Part shown: positions 47,769 through 57,200 of the stretch, piece after piece
How positions within the stretch are numbered: position 1 is the stretch's first letter
Layout of the letters: every line of letters begins with the position of its first letter
Assembly: GCF_019710745.1 (NCBI RefSeq)
Contig: NZ_JAHKJW010000004.1
Coordinates: forward strand, 186,001-250,000
Source: Streptomyces beigongshangae
GTDB lineage: Bacteria; Actinomycetota; Actinomycetes; Streptomycetales; Streptomycetaceae
Reading direction: 5' to 3'
DNA length: 64,000 nucleotides
Translations under genes and position numbers: made by a program
The notes under the pieces: model-generated
Seen by the model: the letters and a program-made list of their open reading frames with translations, nothing else
Told to the model about the DNA's origin: nothing
Database searches by the model: none

Positions 47769-48605
47769 CTAGGCTCTCGGGGACGCCGTACCGGCGGCGG
47801 ACGGGGACGGGTGCCTGCGGGCCAGCGCGAAGCGGTAGGTGATGCTGCCGACGAACCCTTCGTCGTCCGCCCTGCGCCGCGCCTCGTTCTTCAGCGAGCG
47901 GGCGAGGTCCTCGCCGATCGTCCCGCTGCCGAGCATCGTGTCCACGCCCCGGTCGACGATGGTGTACGCGTAGGCCGAGTGCGTCGCCGTGTAGTTGTGG
48001 GCACCCGTCCGCACGAGCTGGAATCCCGCGGCCTCCAGCAGGCGCGGGAGGGCTCGCAGGTCGTGCGTGTTGACGACGTACCGGGCACGCCAGGCGGCCA
48101 CGCACGCGTTCAGCGGATCGTGCGGGCCCAGTGAGAAGTCCGTCGACGCGTAGTCGCCGTCCAGTACGGCGAGCTGCCCTCCCCGGCGGCACACCCTGTG
48201 TGCCTCCCGGAGCACCGAGCGGATGTCCGGGGTGTGGCTGAGCAGCGTGTACATGAGGACCGTCGGGAAGGACTCGGCGGCGAACGGCAGCCGGTGCGCG
48301 TCGGCGGCCAGGAGCCTGATGTTCTCCGCCGCTCCGCCCGATCGGCCGGCCATCCTCAGGAGGTCGACGCTGTGGTCGATGCCGACGACGGTGGTGGTGG
48401 GCGCGCGGTCGGCGAGGTCGGCGAGAAGTTCACCGGAACCGCAGCCGATCTCCAGCAGCGGTCCGGCGGTGACGTCGACGGCCGCGAGAAAACGCCGCAG
48501 CATCCGGTACTGGTCAGGGTCCTGTCTGCGGCAGTGCAGCACCGACGCGATCTGCCGCGTGGTTTCGCGGTCACAGGTGGCCAGGGAGGAGAACACGTCG
48601 GTCAT
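47769..48605 (-). CDS. SAM-dependent methyltransferase, NRPS cluster
   Basis: This 278-residue class I methyltransferase has motif I 'PLLEIGCGSGELLADLADR' at about residues 48-66, then 'VVGIDHSVDLLRMAG' and 'LLAADAHRLPFAAESF', and the post-motif 'ILREAHRVCRRGGQLAVLDGDY'-type segment. It resembles UbiE/Methyltransf_11 small-molecule enzymes. The ATG overlaps the end of the ATP-grasp gene (ATGA), indicating co-translation, and the FAD protein follows 9 bp later. It likely methylates the peptide product or a precursor. Confidence 0.85.
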   Translation of the reverse strand: MTDVFSSLATCDRETTRQIASVLHCRRQDPDQYRMLRRFLAAVDVTAGPLLEIGCGSGELLADLADRAPTTTVVGIDHSVDLLRMAGRSGGAAENIRLLAADAHRLPFAAESFPTVLMYTLLSHTPDIRSVLREAHRVCRRGGQLAVLDGDYASTDFSLGPHDPLNACVAAWRARYVVNTHDLRALPRLLEAAGFQLVRTGAHNYTATHSAYAYTIVDRGVDTMLGSGTIGEDLARSLKNEARRRADDEGFVGSITYRFALARRHPSPSAAGTASPRA

Positions 48606-49888
48606 GGGCCACCACTTCCCGTTGCCGGCGCGGGCGCGGGTGTGAGTACAGGTGTGAGTACGGGTGCGGGCGTGACGCGGAAAAGGGTCCTTTCGTCCTC
48701 CATCTCCCGCAGTGCCTCAAGAGACCGCCGGACCACGGACTCCTGGGGATGGACGAAGTAGACGATCCCCGTCCTGCCCTTGGTCAGGGTGCTCTGCCGG
48801 ATCGCCCGCCCGACGCGCGGCAGCCCCCGCGCGCTGTGGAAACCCGGGAGCCGGCGTACGGACGACAGACCCGGCACCGCCGTCAGGACCCCGGACTCCC
48901 AGCAACGCACGAACGCCTTGCCCATCACCTGTGGCGGAGCGTAGGCGAGGGAGGAACGGGCCCTGAACGACGCGGGGTCGTCGAGGCTCTCCGCCAGCAG
49001 GTGCTGCTGACTGCCGCCGAACGCGGCGAAGTACGGATCGGGGTGCAGCACGGGCCCCAGGATGCGTGCGTTGACCTCGACGAGGCGCGGGCCGTCACCG
49101 GTGAGGCGCACGTCCGCGTTGGCCGCGCCATGACGGATGCCCAGAGCGTCCAGGCAACCGAGGGTGTAAGACACCACGTCCCGCTCGGCCGCCCCGAGGG
49201 TCGGGCAGCTGACGTTGTACCGGCGCACCGGAAGGCCGTCGAGTTCCTCGATGACGTTGCGCGCCACCTCGCACACCACGTGCCGGCCGTCCAGACTCAC
49301 CGTCGTCACCACGTACTGCTCGCCCGGCAGGTACTCCTGTACGAAGATCCTGTCGTTCGGCAGGCCCACCAGGTTCATCCGCCGGTGAATGTCCCGGAAG
49401 TGGGTCACCGCCGCTGTCTCCGACCAGCACACCCTGCAACCGTCGCTGCCGGAGCTCTGGCTGGGCTTCACCACCACGGGGAGCCCGAGGCGCCGCAGTG
49501 CCCCGGTCAGGTCGTCCACCGTCTCCACCGTCGCCTGCCCCGCACCGGGCATCCCGGCCCTCCGCAGGGCTTCGCCCATCAGGGCCTTGTCCCGCCGCGC
49601 GGCCGCCGTACCGTCCTCGTTGCGCGGCAGGTTCAGGGCCGCCGCGAGGTCATGGGCCGCCGCGACGCCGAACTCGCTGCCGGGAACGACGTGCCGGATG
49701 TCCCGGTCGCGCAGCGCGGCCACCGTGTCCGCCGTGGTGCCGCTCATGATCAGGACGGGCGCGCTCGCGTCGCTCCTGGCTGTTCGCGAAAAGCGTTTCC
49801 CGTACAGGTGCATGCACTCCTGACCGCGTTCCCTGAGCGCGGAGGAGAGGAAGACTCCGCTGGAGAGGGGGTCGACCAGAGCGATCAT
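48602..49888 (-). CDS. ATP-grasp carboxylate-amine ligase, NRPS cluster
   Basis: This is a 428-residue ATP-grasp enzyme with start ATG 49888 and an AGAGGA site. The N-terminal preATP-grasp part has 'VDPLSSGVFLSSALRERGQ'. 'RRDKALMGEALRRAGMPG' precedes the ATP-binding 'GLPVVVKPSQSSGSDGCRV' (about residues 135-150), and the metal-binding 'RLVEVNARILGPVLHPD' is near residues 266-280. Such ligases form an amide or ester from an acyl-phosphate, for example joining an amino acid to a carboxylate. In this cluster it may make a special building block or modify the peptide C-terminus. The longer in-frame start upstream is in poor-bias sequence and is not used. Confidence 0.83.
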   Translation of the reverse strand: MIALVDPLSSGVFLSSALRERGQECMHLYGKRFSRTARSDASAPVLIMSGTTADTVAALRDRDIRHVVPGSEFGVAAAHDLAAALNLPRNEDGTAAARRDKALMGEALRRAGMPGAGQATVETVDDLTGALRRLGLPVVVKPSQSSGSDGCRVCWSETAAVTHFRDIHRRMNLVGLPNDRIFVQEYLPGEQYVVTTVSLDGRHVVCEVARNVIEELDGLPVRRYNVSCPTLGAAERDVVSYTLGCLDALGIRHGAANADVRLTGDGPRLVEVNARILGPVLHPDPYFAAFGGSQQHLLAESLDDPASFRARSSLAYAPPQVMGKAFVRCWESGVLTAVPGLSSVRRLPGFHSARGLPRVGRAIRQSTLTKGRTGIVYFVHPQESVVRRSLEALREMEDERTLFRVTPAPVLTPVLTPAPAPATGSGGP

Positions 49889-50151
49889 GGTGGTCCTCTT
49901 GCCTACGAGGGTGCTGGAAGCGGTCCTCGCCTCCGCGGCAGCCGTCCGGGCGGGTGTGCGGATGCGTCCTTCCGCGGGCGCGCGGCGCGGACGACCCGGT
50001 CGCGTCCTTCGTTCCTGATTCTCACCGACCGGCCGGTCATCTGCGACCCTGTCGTGGGCCATCGGAGGTGTGCCGGAGTGCGTCCCGCGCACGAACAGAC
50101 CGGCGCGCCCCCGTCGCCGACCCCACCCGTCGCTTTCGCCCGTCCGGTGGG

Positions 50152-53100
50152 CTACCGCGTCATCCCGTCGATCAGGCGGGCCAGTTCGGTGACGTACGGC
50201 GGCTCGAACAGGGTGAGGTGGTCTCCTTCCAGGACGTGGTGGGTCAGCCGGGCGGGGGCGCAGACGCGGGACCAGGAACGGAGCGCGGCGCGGCGGAAGT
50301 CCTCTTCCTGTTTGTCGGCCTGGACGAGGGTGACCGGGCCCGTGTACGGCGACGGGCGGTAGGCCCGGGCGGCCCGCAGGTGGGCCTGGTTGGTGCGTCG
50401 CCGGAGGTCGAGGCGGAGCGACTCGGCGGGGCTCACGTCCTGCTCCGCCGCCGCGGGATCAGGTTTCTCCCGGTCGTCGTCCTCGTCGGGCTCGTCGGGC
50501 TCGTCGGGCTCCGGGAGCTGTGCGGAGAGGTAGCTCTCGACCAGGAAGACCATCTCCGGTCGCTCACCCCGCAGTTCGAGCAGCCGGGCCATCTCGAAGG
50601 CCACCAGTCCGCCCATGGACCAGCCCAGCAGCCGATACGGGCCGGTCGGCGCCACCGCGCGTACGGCCGCCAGATAGCGGGCGGCCAGCTCCTCGACGCT
50701 CCGGTCCTCGTGGCCGGCGCCGTCCGCCGGTGTCTGGAGGGCGTACAGCGGGCCGCGCAGCTCGGGGCGGTCGGCGAGATGACGGAAGCCGGTGGCCTCG
50801 CCGCCCGCCGGGTGGACGCAGAACAGCGGGGTGCCCTCGCCCCGGGGCCGCAGGGCCACGAGGTCGTCCGGAAGGGCGCGCGGGACGGCGTCGCGCGCTG
50901 TGAGGAGGCGGGCCAGGCGCCTGGGTGTGGCCGTTCTTCCGGGCCGCTCCCGCCCCGCCCCATGACCCGGTGCCGCCTCCGGTTGCGAGAAGAGCACGGG
51001 GACCGGGAGCTCGGCGTCGAACTCCCCGTTGAGCCGTGCGATCAGTCGTACGGCCAGCAGGGAGTGGCCGCCGAGCGTGAAGAAGTCGTCGTCCGCGCCG
51101 ACGGGGGCGACGCCGAGCAGTTCCTCGAAGACCCGGGCCACGGCGGCCTCCGCCGGGTCGGTCGGCGGTGTGCCGGGCGGGCCCGCCGACGGGACCGGGG
51201 ACCCGGCGCCGCCGGTCCGGACGAGGGAGCGCACCGCGGCCTGGTCCACCTTGCCGTTCGACGTGAGGGGCAGCGCTCCGGCCGTGGCGTACGCGGTCGG
51301 CAGCAGCTCGGCCGGCAGCAGCTCGGCCAGATGGGCGCGCAGGGCCTGCGGCGTCGTGGCGTCGGCATCGTCGGCATCGTCGGCATCTTCGGCGACGACA
51401 CAGGCGGCCAGGTGGTCGCCGCGCGCCTCGTCCGCGACCAGGACGACGGCGGCGTCCCGCACACCGGGGTGCCGCAGCAGCGCGGCCCGGATCTCCCCGG
51501 GCTCCACCCGTACCCCATTGACCTTGATCTGGTCGTCCACCCGCCCCAGGTACCGGATCAGGCCGTCCGGGCCGACGCAGGCGAGGTCGCCCGAGCGGTA
51601 CAGGCGGCGGCCGGGTTCCGGTGAGAAGGGATGCGGTACGAACCGTTCGGCGGTGGCGGCCGGGTCGCCCAGGTACCCGCGGGCGAGGCTCGTGCCGCCT
51701 ATGTGGATCTCACCCGGCACACCCACCGGCACGGGGGTGAGGTCCTCGTCCAGGACGAGGACCTCGGCGTGGTCCACGGGCCGGCCGATGGGGACGGGGC
51801 CGGGGCCGTCGTGCGCCCCCACCTCGTGCACGCACACGCCGACGGCGGTCTCGGTCGGCCCGTACTCGTTGAAGATCCGCGTGCCCGGGGCGTGTGCCGT
51901 CCAGGTGTCGACCGTGCTCCTGTCGAGGGCCTCGCCGCCGAGGACGAGGGCGCCGGTGGTGCCGGCGAGGTCCCGCGGCTCCACGAACCGGTCGACCACC
52001 TTCAGGTGCGACGGGGTCAGCTTGAGCAGGTCCAGGCCGGTCCGGCCGGCCAGGTCCGCGGAAAGGGCGAGGGCGTCCCGCCAGGCGGGGTCGAGGAGGA
52101 CGGGACGACCGGTGACCAGGGGCAGGAACAGGCTCGTCACGGTGAGGTCGAAGCCGATCGAGGAGTGCGCCATCGCGCCGCCCCCGCCGTCTTCTCCGCC
52201 CTCTCCGCCTTCGCCGTCGTCGCGGACGGTGCTCGGGGCGACGTACGTCCGGGCGCTCCACAGCAGGTAGTCGCACACCGCCCGGTGGGGCAGCATCACC
52301 CCCTTCGGCGTGCCGGAGGAGCCGGAGGTGAACATGATGTACGCCAGGTGGTCCGGGTCCGCCTCGCCCGGTTGTCCGGGTCCGGGTCCGGGTCCGGGGC
52401 CGGCCCCCGCGTCCGTACCGGCGGGCGGCAGGTCGCGCAGGTCGCGCAGGTCGACGCACGCGACGCCCTCGGCCGCCAGCTCCACCGCCACCGCCTCGTC
52501 CGGGCGGTCGGTGAGCAGCGTGCGGCAGCCGGCCCGCTCCAGCAGTTCCCGGGTCCGCAGGGGCGGGAGCTGCGGATCGAGCGGCACATACGCCCCTCCG
52601 GCCTTGAGCACCGCCAGCAGGGCCACGACCAGCGCGGCCGAGGGGGCCGCCCGCACCGCCACCGGGGTCTCGACGCGGACGCCCCGGGCACGCAGCACGC
52701 CGCTCCACCGGTCCGCCAGTGTGTCCAGTTCCCGGAAGGTCAGCCGGTCGGTTCCGGCCACGACGGCGAGGGCGTCCGGGGTCCGGCGGGCCTGCCGCTC
52801 GACGAGGCCGTGCAGACACCGGTCGTCCGCCGGTTCCGGGAGGCGGGTCCGCGGCCGGGCGGCGCCGGCCGCCGGAGGCAGGCGTACCCCGCGCACGGGT
52901 TCGGCGGGCGCGGCCAGCAGCCCGGCGAGCAGGACGGCGTACTGGTCGGCGAGCACCCGGACGTACGCGTCGTCGAACTGCCGGCCGTCGTAGTGCCAGG
53001 TCGTGCGGCCCTCCGTCGCGCCCAGGGCGCAGGTCAGCCGCAGGGCGTGGGGCTCGGTCTCGACGTCGTCCCAGGCCACGGCGAAGGTGACGCCGCCGGC

Positions 53101-54225
53101 GCGCCGCGGTGCCGGGACGTCCGCGCAGCCGAAGCCGAAGCCGAAGCCGATGTCGAAGCCGATGTCGCGTCCTGTCTGCTCCGCGGCGCCGGCGTACGGG
53201 GCGTACGGGGCGTACGGGGCGTCCTGCCGGGCCTCCTCCGCGTCGGACAGGGCGCGTTCCGCGCGGGCGGCGAGGGCGTCGAGGACCAGACCGGGGTCGA
53301 TCCGCGCGCTGATCCGCGCCCACTGGGCGAAGGGGCCGAGGGCGGTGGCCGTCTCCTCGAAGTCCCGGCCGTCCAGCAGCGCGTCGACGGTGAGGTCGTG
53401 CTGTCCGCCGACCCTGGCCAGCAGCGTCTGCCAGCAGGCGAGCAGCACGGCCCCCGGCCGTACGCGCCGCCGCCGCGCGTAGGAGTGGACGGCCGACGTG
53501 ACGGCGTCCGGCAGGGGCGCGGTGACGGTACGGCGCTCCGGCCGGCCGGGGCCGGGAGTCCGGCGCAGCGGCACGGACAGCCGCGGGGCGGGGTCGTCCG
53601 GCGCCGGGTGCGGTGGTTCCTCGCCGAACTCCTGGTGCTGCCACTCGGTGAACTGGCTGTACTGCAGCACCTCGTCGGTGGGCGGTGTGCCCGCGTACCG
53701 CGCGGCCAGCTCGTCGACGAGCAGCCGCAGCGTGCGGCCGTCCGCGGCCAGGGCGGTGACGGTGAGCAGCAGCGCGTGGCGGCGGGGGCCGAGGGCGAAG
53801 AGGGCGGCCCGCAGTACCGGGTCGTCCGGTCCGCCGTGCGGCAGTTTCCGCCGGGCGCGGACCTCCTCGTCGATCCTGTGGCGGCGCGCCGTCTCCGCCA
53901 GGTGGCCCAGTTCCTCGTGGGACCAGTGCGGGCCCGCACGGTCCGCGTCGTGGACGACGAGCAGCGCGGTGCGGGCGCCCGGCACCCGCCGGTGGACCGA
54001 GCGGAGGATCTCGTGCCGGGCGACCGTGTCGTGCAGCGCGGCCGTGAGCCGGTCCGTGTCCAGTTCGCCGTCGAGGGTGACGAGCACCTGCGCCCAGGAC
54101 GGCACGCCGCGTTCGGCGAGTTCCCACAGCCGCCGCTGCCGGAACGACAGCCGGAACCCCTCCACCTGCCGCACCCCTTCCGCCTGCCGCTCCCGCTCCG
54201 TCTCCGTACCCGTCTCCGCCGTCAC
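50152..54225 (-). CDS. NRPS: degenerate C-A-PCP-TE (termination module)
   Basis: This 1357-residue NRPS has a GTG start overlapping the stop of the preceding NRPS (GTGA). Residues 10-440 are a condensation-like domain, but the HHxxxDG motif reads TALAADG (near residue 155), so both catalytic His are absent. The adenylation domain spans about 465-970: 'FTSGSSGTPKG', 'FDLTVTSL', 'LLKLTPSHL', 'ALVLGGEAL', 'NEYGPTETAVG'. The pocket code is estimated as D-L-T-K-V-G-E-V-G-K, very close to the published Asn code. The PCP has 'LGGHSLLAVRL' near 1045. The thioesterase covers about 1125-1355 with 'GWSMGG' near 1200 and a C-terminal His 'DHLTLFEPP'. The module probably loads Asn (or Asp) and releases the peptide. 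The C-like domain may be an interface domain for the upstream TauD hydroxylase. Confidence 0.88.
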   Translation of the reverse strand: MTAETGTETERERQAEGVRQVEGFRLSFRQRRLWELAERGVPSWAQVLVTLDGELDTDRLTAALHDTVARHEILRSVHRRVPGARTALLVVHDADRAGPHWSHEELGHLAETARRHRIDEEVRARRKLPHGGPDDPVLRAALFALGPRRHALLLTVTALAADGRTLRLLVDELAARYAGTPPTDEVLQYSQFTEWQHQEFGEEPPHPAPDDPAPRLSVPLRRTPGPGRPERRTVTAPLPDAVTSAVHSYARRRRVRPGAVLLACWQTLLARVGGQHDLTVDALLDGRDFEETATALGPFAQWARISARIDPGLVLDALAARAERALSDAEEARQDAPYAPYAPYAGAAEQTGRDIGFDIGFGFGFGCADVPAPRRAGGVTFAVAWDDVETEPHALRLTCALGATEGRTTWHYDGRQFDDAYVRVLADQYAVLLAGLLAAPAEPVRGVRLPPAAGAARPRTRLPEPADDRCLHGLVERQARRTPDALAVVAGTDRLTFRELDTLADRWSGVLRARGVRVETPVAVRAAPSAALVVALLAVLKAGGAYVPLDPQLPPLRTRELLERAGCRTLLTDRPDEAVAVELAAEGVACVDLRDLRDLPPAGTDAGAGPGPGPGPGQPGEADPDHLAYIMFTSGSSGTPKGVMLPHRAVCDYLLWSARTYVAPSTVRDDGEGGEGGEDGGGGAMAHSSIGFDLTVTSLFLPLVTGRPVLLDPAWRDALALSADLAGRTGLDLLKLTPSHLKVVDRFVEPRDLAGTTGALVLGGEALDRSTVDTWTAHAPGTRIFNEYGPTETAVGVCVHEVGAHDGPGPVPIGRPVDHAEVLVLDEDLTPVPVGVPGEIHIGGTSLARGYLGDPAATAERFVPHPFSPEPGRRLYRSGDLACVGPDGLIRYLGRVDDQIKVNGVRVEPGEIRAALLRHPGVRDAAVVLVADEARGDHLAACVVAEDADDADDADATTPQALRAHLAELLPAELLPTAYATAGALPLTSNGKVDQAAVRSLVRTGGAGSPVPSAGPPGTPPTDPAEAAVARVFEELLGVAPVGADDDFFTLGGHSLLAVRLIARLNGEFDAELPVPVLFSQPEAAPGHGAGRERPGRTATPRRLARLLTARDAVPRALPDDLVALRPRGEGTPLFCVHPAGGEATGFRHLADRPELRGPLYALQTPADGAGHEDRSVEELAARYLAAVRAVAPTGPYRLLGWSMGGLVAFEMARLLELRGERPEMVFLVESYLSAQLPEPDEPDEPDEDDDREKPDPAAAEQDVSPAESLRLDLRRRTNQAHLRAARAYRPSPYTGPVTLVQADKQEEDFRRAALRSWSRVCAPARLTHHVLEGDHLTLFEPPYVTELARLIDGMTR

Positions 54226-57200
54226 CGGTAGCTCACCATGTCGCCCATGGCGACGAGGAGTTCGCGCTCGCCGCGGAAGGGGTTGCGGGCGTGGGCGGTG
54301 AGGATGTTGTCCAGCAGCATCACGTCACCGCGCTCCCAGGGGAAGGCGACCTCCAGCTCCCGGTAGACCCGCAGGATCTCGTGCATCGTCGCGTCGGGTA
54401 TCTCGGTGCCGTCGCCGAACCGGCAGCTGCGCGGGAGGTCGGCCGGGGCCATGGTGGACAGCAGCGACTCCCGTACCTCCGCGGAGAGGCAGGCGGTGTG
54501 CCAGTGCTGGGCCTGGTTGAACCAGGACCACTCGCCGGTGCGCGGGTGGCGCAGCACGGCGGGCCGTACGGCCGTGGTGCGCAACCGGTCGCCGTGCCAC
54601 TCGTGGCGCAGTCCCTGCCGGGCGCAGCGGGCCTCGACCGCGGCCCGGTCCCCGGTCCGGAAGACGTCCCGCCAGTCGAGGCCGAGCCCGGTGCCGTAGT
54701 TGCGGACGTACCTGACCCCCTTGGCGGTGAACTCCTCGCGCACCGCCGGGTCCAGCTTCCGGTACACGGCGCGGCTGTCGGCCAGGGGCGTCTCGCCGCC
54801 GGAGTCGGCCGGGCGGACGCAGCAGAACCAGATGCGGGCCGGGCCCTCGTCGTTGAAGGAGTTCTCGTTGTGCCAGAGCAGCTTCTCCTCCGGCGGGAAG
54901 AACACCGGCGTGTAGACGTTGCCGCCGAGGGCGGCGCGCGGGTGCTCGCCGTTCTCGCCGAAGAGGTCGTCGACGAACACGGAGGCGAAGCGTTCCAGGG
55001 CGTCCGGGTCGGTGACGGCGAAGCCCCGGAACAGCAGGGCGCCGTGCCGTTCCAGCTCGGTGTCGAGCCGGGTGCGGTGCGAGCGGGCCCAGGCCGTCAG
55101 GTCGACGTCGGGGCGGGCCGGGCGCAGCACGAGCGGCAGATCGGCGCCGTTCCGCAACGGCTCCCGTACGACCATGTCGTCCGCGGCCACGGCCACCTTC
55201 GTGGGCTTGATCCCGCGCAGGGACCCGGGGCCGCGGCGCCCGGTCCGGCCGGGCGCGGGACGGGCCGTGGGGGCCGTCGCGGGCAGGGGCGCGTCGGCGA
55301 TCGAGGCGTCCGGCCGGGCGGCCATGTCCGCGACCAGCGCGGCGTACTGCTCGCGCAGTTCCTCCATGGTCGACGCGTCGAAGAGGTCGGGGTCGTAGTT
55401 GAGGAACCCGGCGATCCCGTCGTCGTCCTCCTCCAGGACGAGGGTGATGTCGAAGCGGCTGGTGTCGATGAGGTCCACCGTGAACGGGCTCAGCCGCAGG
55501 CCGTCCATGGTGTCGGCGGCCCGCCGGTTGCTGTTGAGCACCAGCTTGATCTGGAAGAGCGGGCTCTGGTTGCGGGTGCGGGGCGGGCTGAGGGCCTTGA
55601 CGATCTCCTCGAACGGCAGGTCCTGGTGCGCGTAGGCGTCCAGTGCCACGTCCTTGGTGCGGCCCAGCAGGTCGCGCCAGGTCGGGGCGCCGGTGAGGTC
55701 GGCGCGCAGCACGATCTGGTTGACGAAGAAGCCGATCAGCGGTTCGGTCCTGCTGTCGGAACGGCCGGCGACGTCCGAGCCCACCACGAGATCGGTCTCC
55801 CCGGTCCGCCGGTTCACCACCGCGTACAGGGCGACGAGCAGCGCCATGAACAGGGTGCCGTCCTCCTCCCGGCACAGCGCGCGCACCCCGTCCGCGACCG
55901 GTGCGGGGATCCGGAAGCGCAGGCTCTCGCCCCGGTTCTCGGGGTGCGCCGGGCGCGGCCGGTCCAGGGGCAGCCCCGGCAGGTCGAGGATGCCCCTCAG
56001 GCGTGCCGTCCAGTGCTCCACCAGCCGGTCGAAGTGGCCGGCCCCGGCGAGCCGGCGCTGCCAGATCGCGTAGTCCGCGTACTGCACGGGCAGTTCGGGC
56101 AGGCGGGGCGCCCGGTGCGCGCGGCCCGCCGTGTACAGCTCGGCCAGTTCGTCCAGCAGGACGGCGGCCGACCAGCCGTCCACCGTCACATGGTGGGCCG
56201 TCAGCAGCAGTACGTGGTCCGTCGCGTCCAGCCGGAGCAGCCCGGCCCGCAGGACGGGCCCGGTGGCCAGGTCGAAGGGTTCGGCGTACTGCTCCCTGGC
56301 CAGTTGCCGTGCCCGCTGTTCCCGCAGTTCGGGCGGGTCGGAGGCCAGGTCGGTGAGCGGGAGCTCGGGCGGCCCGGCGGGCAGGACGGTCTGGAACGGC
56401 TGCCCGTCACGGGCGGTGAGCACGGTCCTGAGCACCTCGTGCCGCCGTACGATCTCCGCCAGCGACCGGCGCAGCAGGCCGACGTCGAGTTCGCCCGTCA
56501 GCCGGACGAAGAGCGGGAAGTTGTACCGGGCCGTGCCCGGCTCCATCTGGTGGAGGAACCACAGGCGTTCCTGGGCGAAGGAGGCCGGTACGGTGCCGTC
56601 CCGTTCGGCGGGGACGAGCGCGGGCAGCACGGGTCGGTTCTTCTCGGCGACCAGGCCGTCGACGAGGGCGGCCAGCGCGCCGAGCGTCGAGGCGTCGAAC
56701 GGCCCGCGGATCGGGACCTCCACCTCGAACTCCTCCCGCAGCCGGAACACGAGCCGGAAGGTGAGCAGGGAATGCCCGCCGAGGTCGAAGAAGTCGTCCT
56801 CGGCACGGATGCCGTCGCGGCCGAGCAGTTCGCTCCAGATGGCGGCCGTCCGCCGTTGCGTGGGGGTGAGTTCGGCCTCCGGCCGCGTCCCGGGGTCCCC
56901 GGGACCGGCCTCGTCCTCGGTGGCCGGCAGCAGGTCCGTGAGCGCGGCGCGGTCGACCTTGCCGTTGGCGTTGAGCGGGATCCGGCGCAGCACGACGTAG
57001 CGGGCGGGGAGCAGGGGACCGGGCAGGCGTTCGGCGAGCCGGGACCCGATCCCGGGCAGTGCGGCGAGGGCCGCGGGGCGCCACAGCGGCGCGGTGGCGA
57101 GCCGATGCGGCCATCCGGCGGCGACGACCGGCGGCAGCGCCGGCGGCGGCGTTCCCCGGCGGTGCAGCAGCAGGTCGTAGGAGCCGTCGGGCCGTCCCTC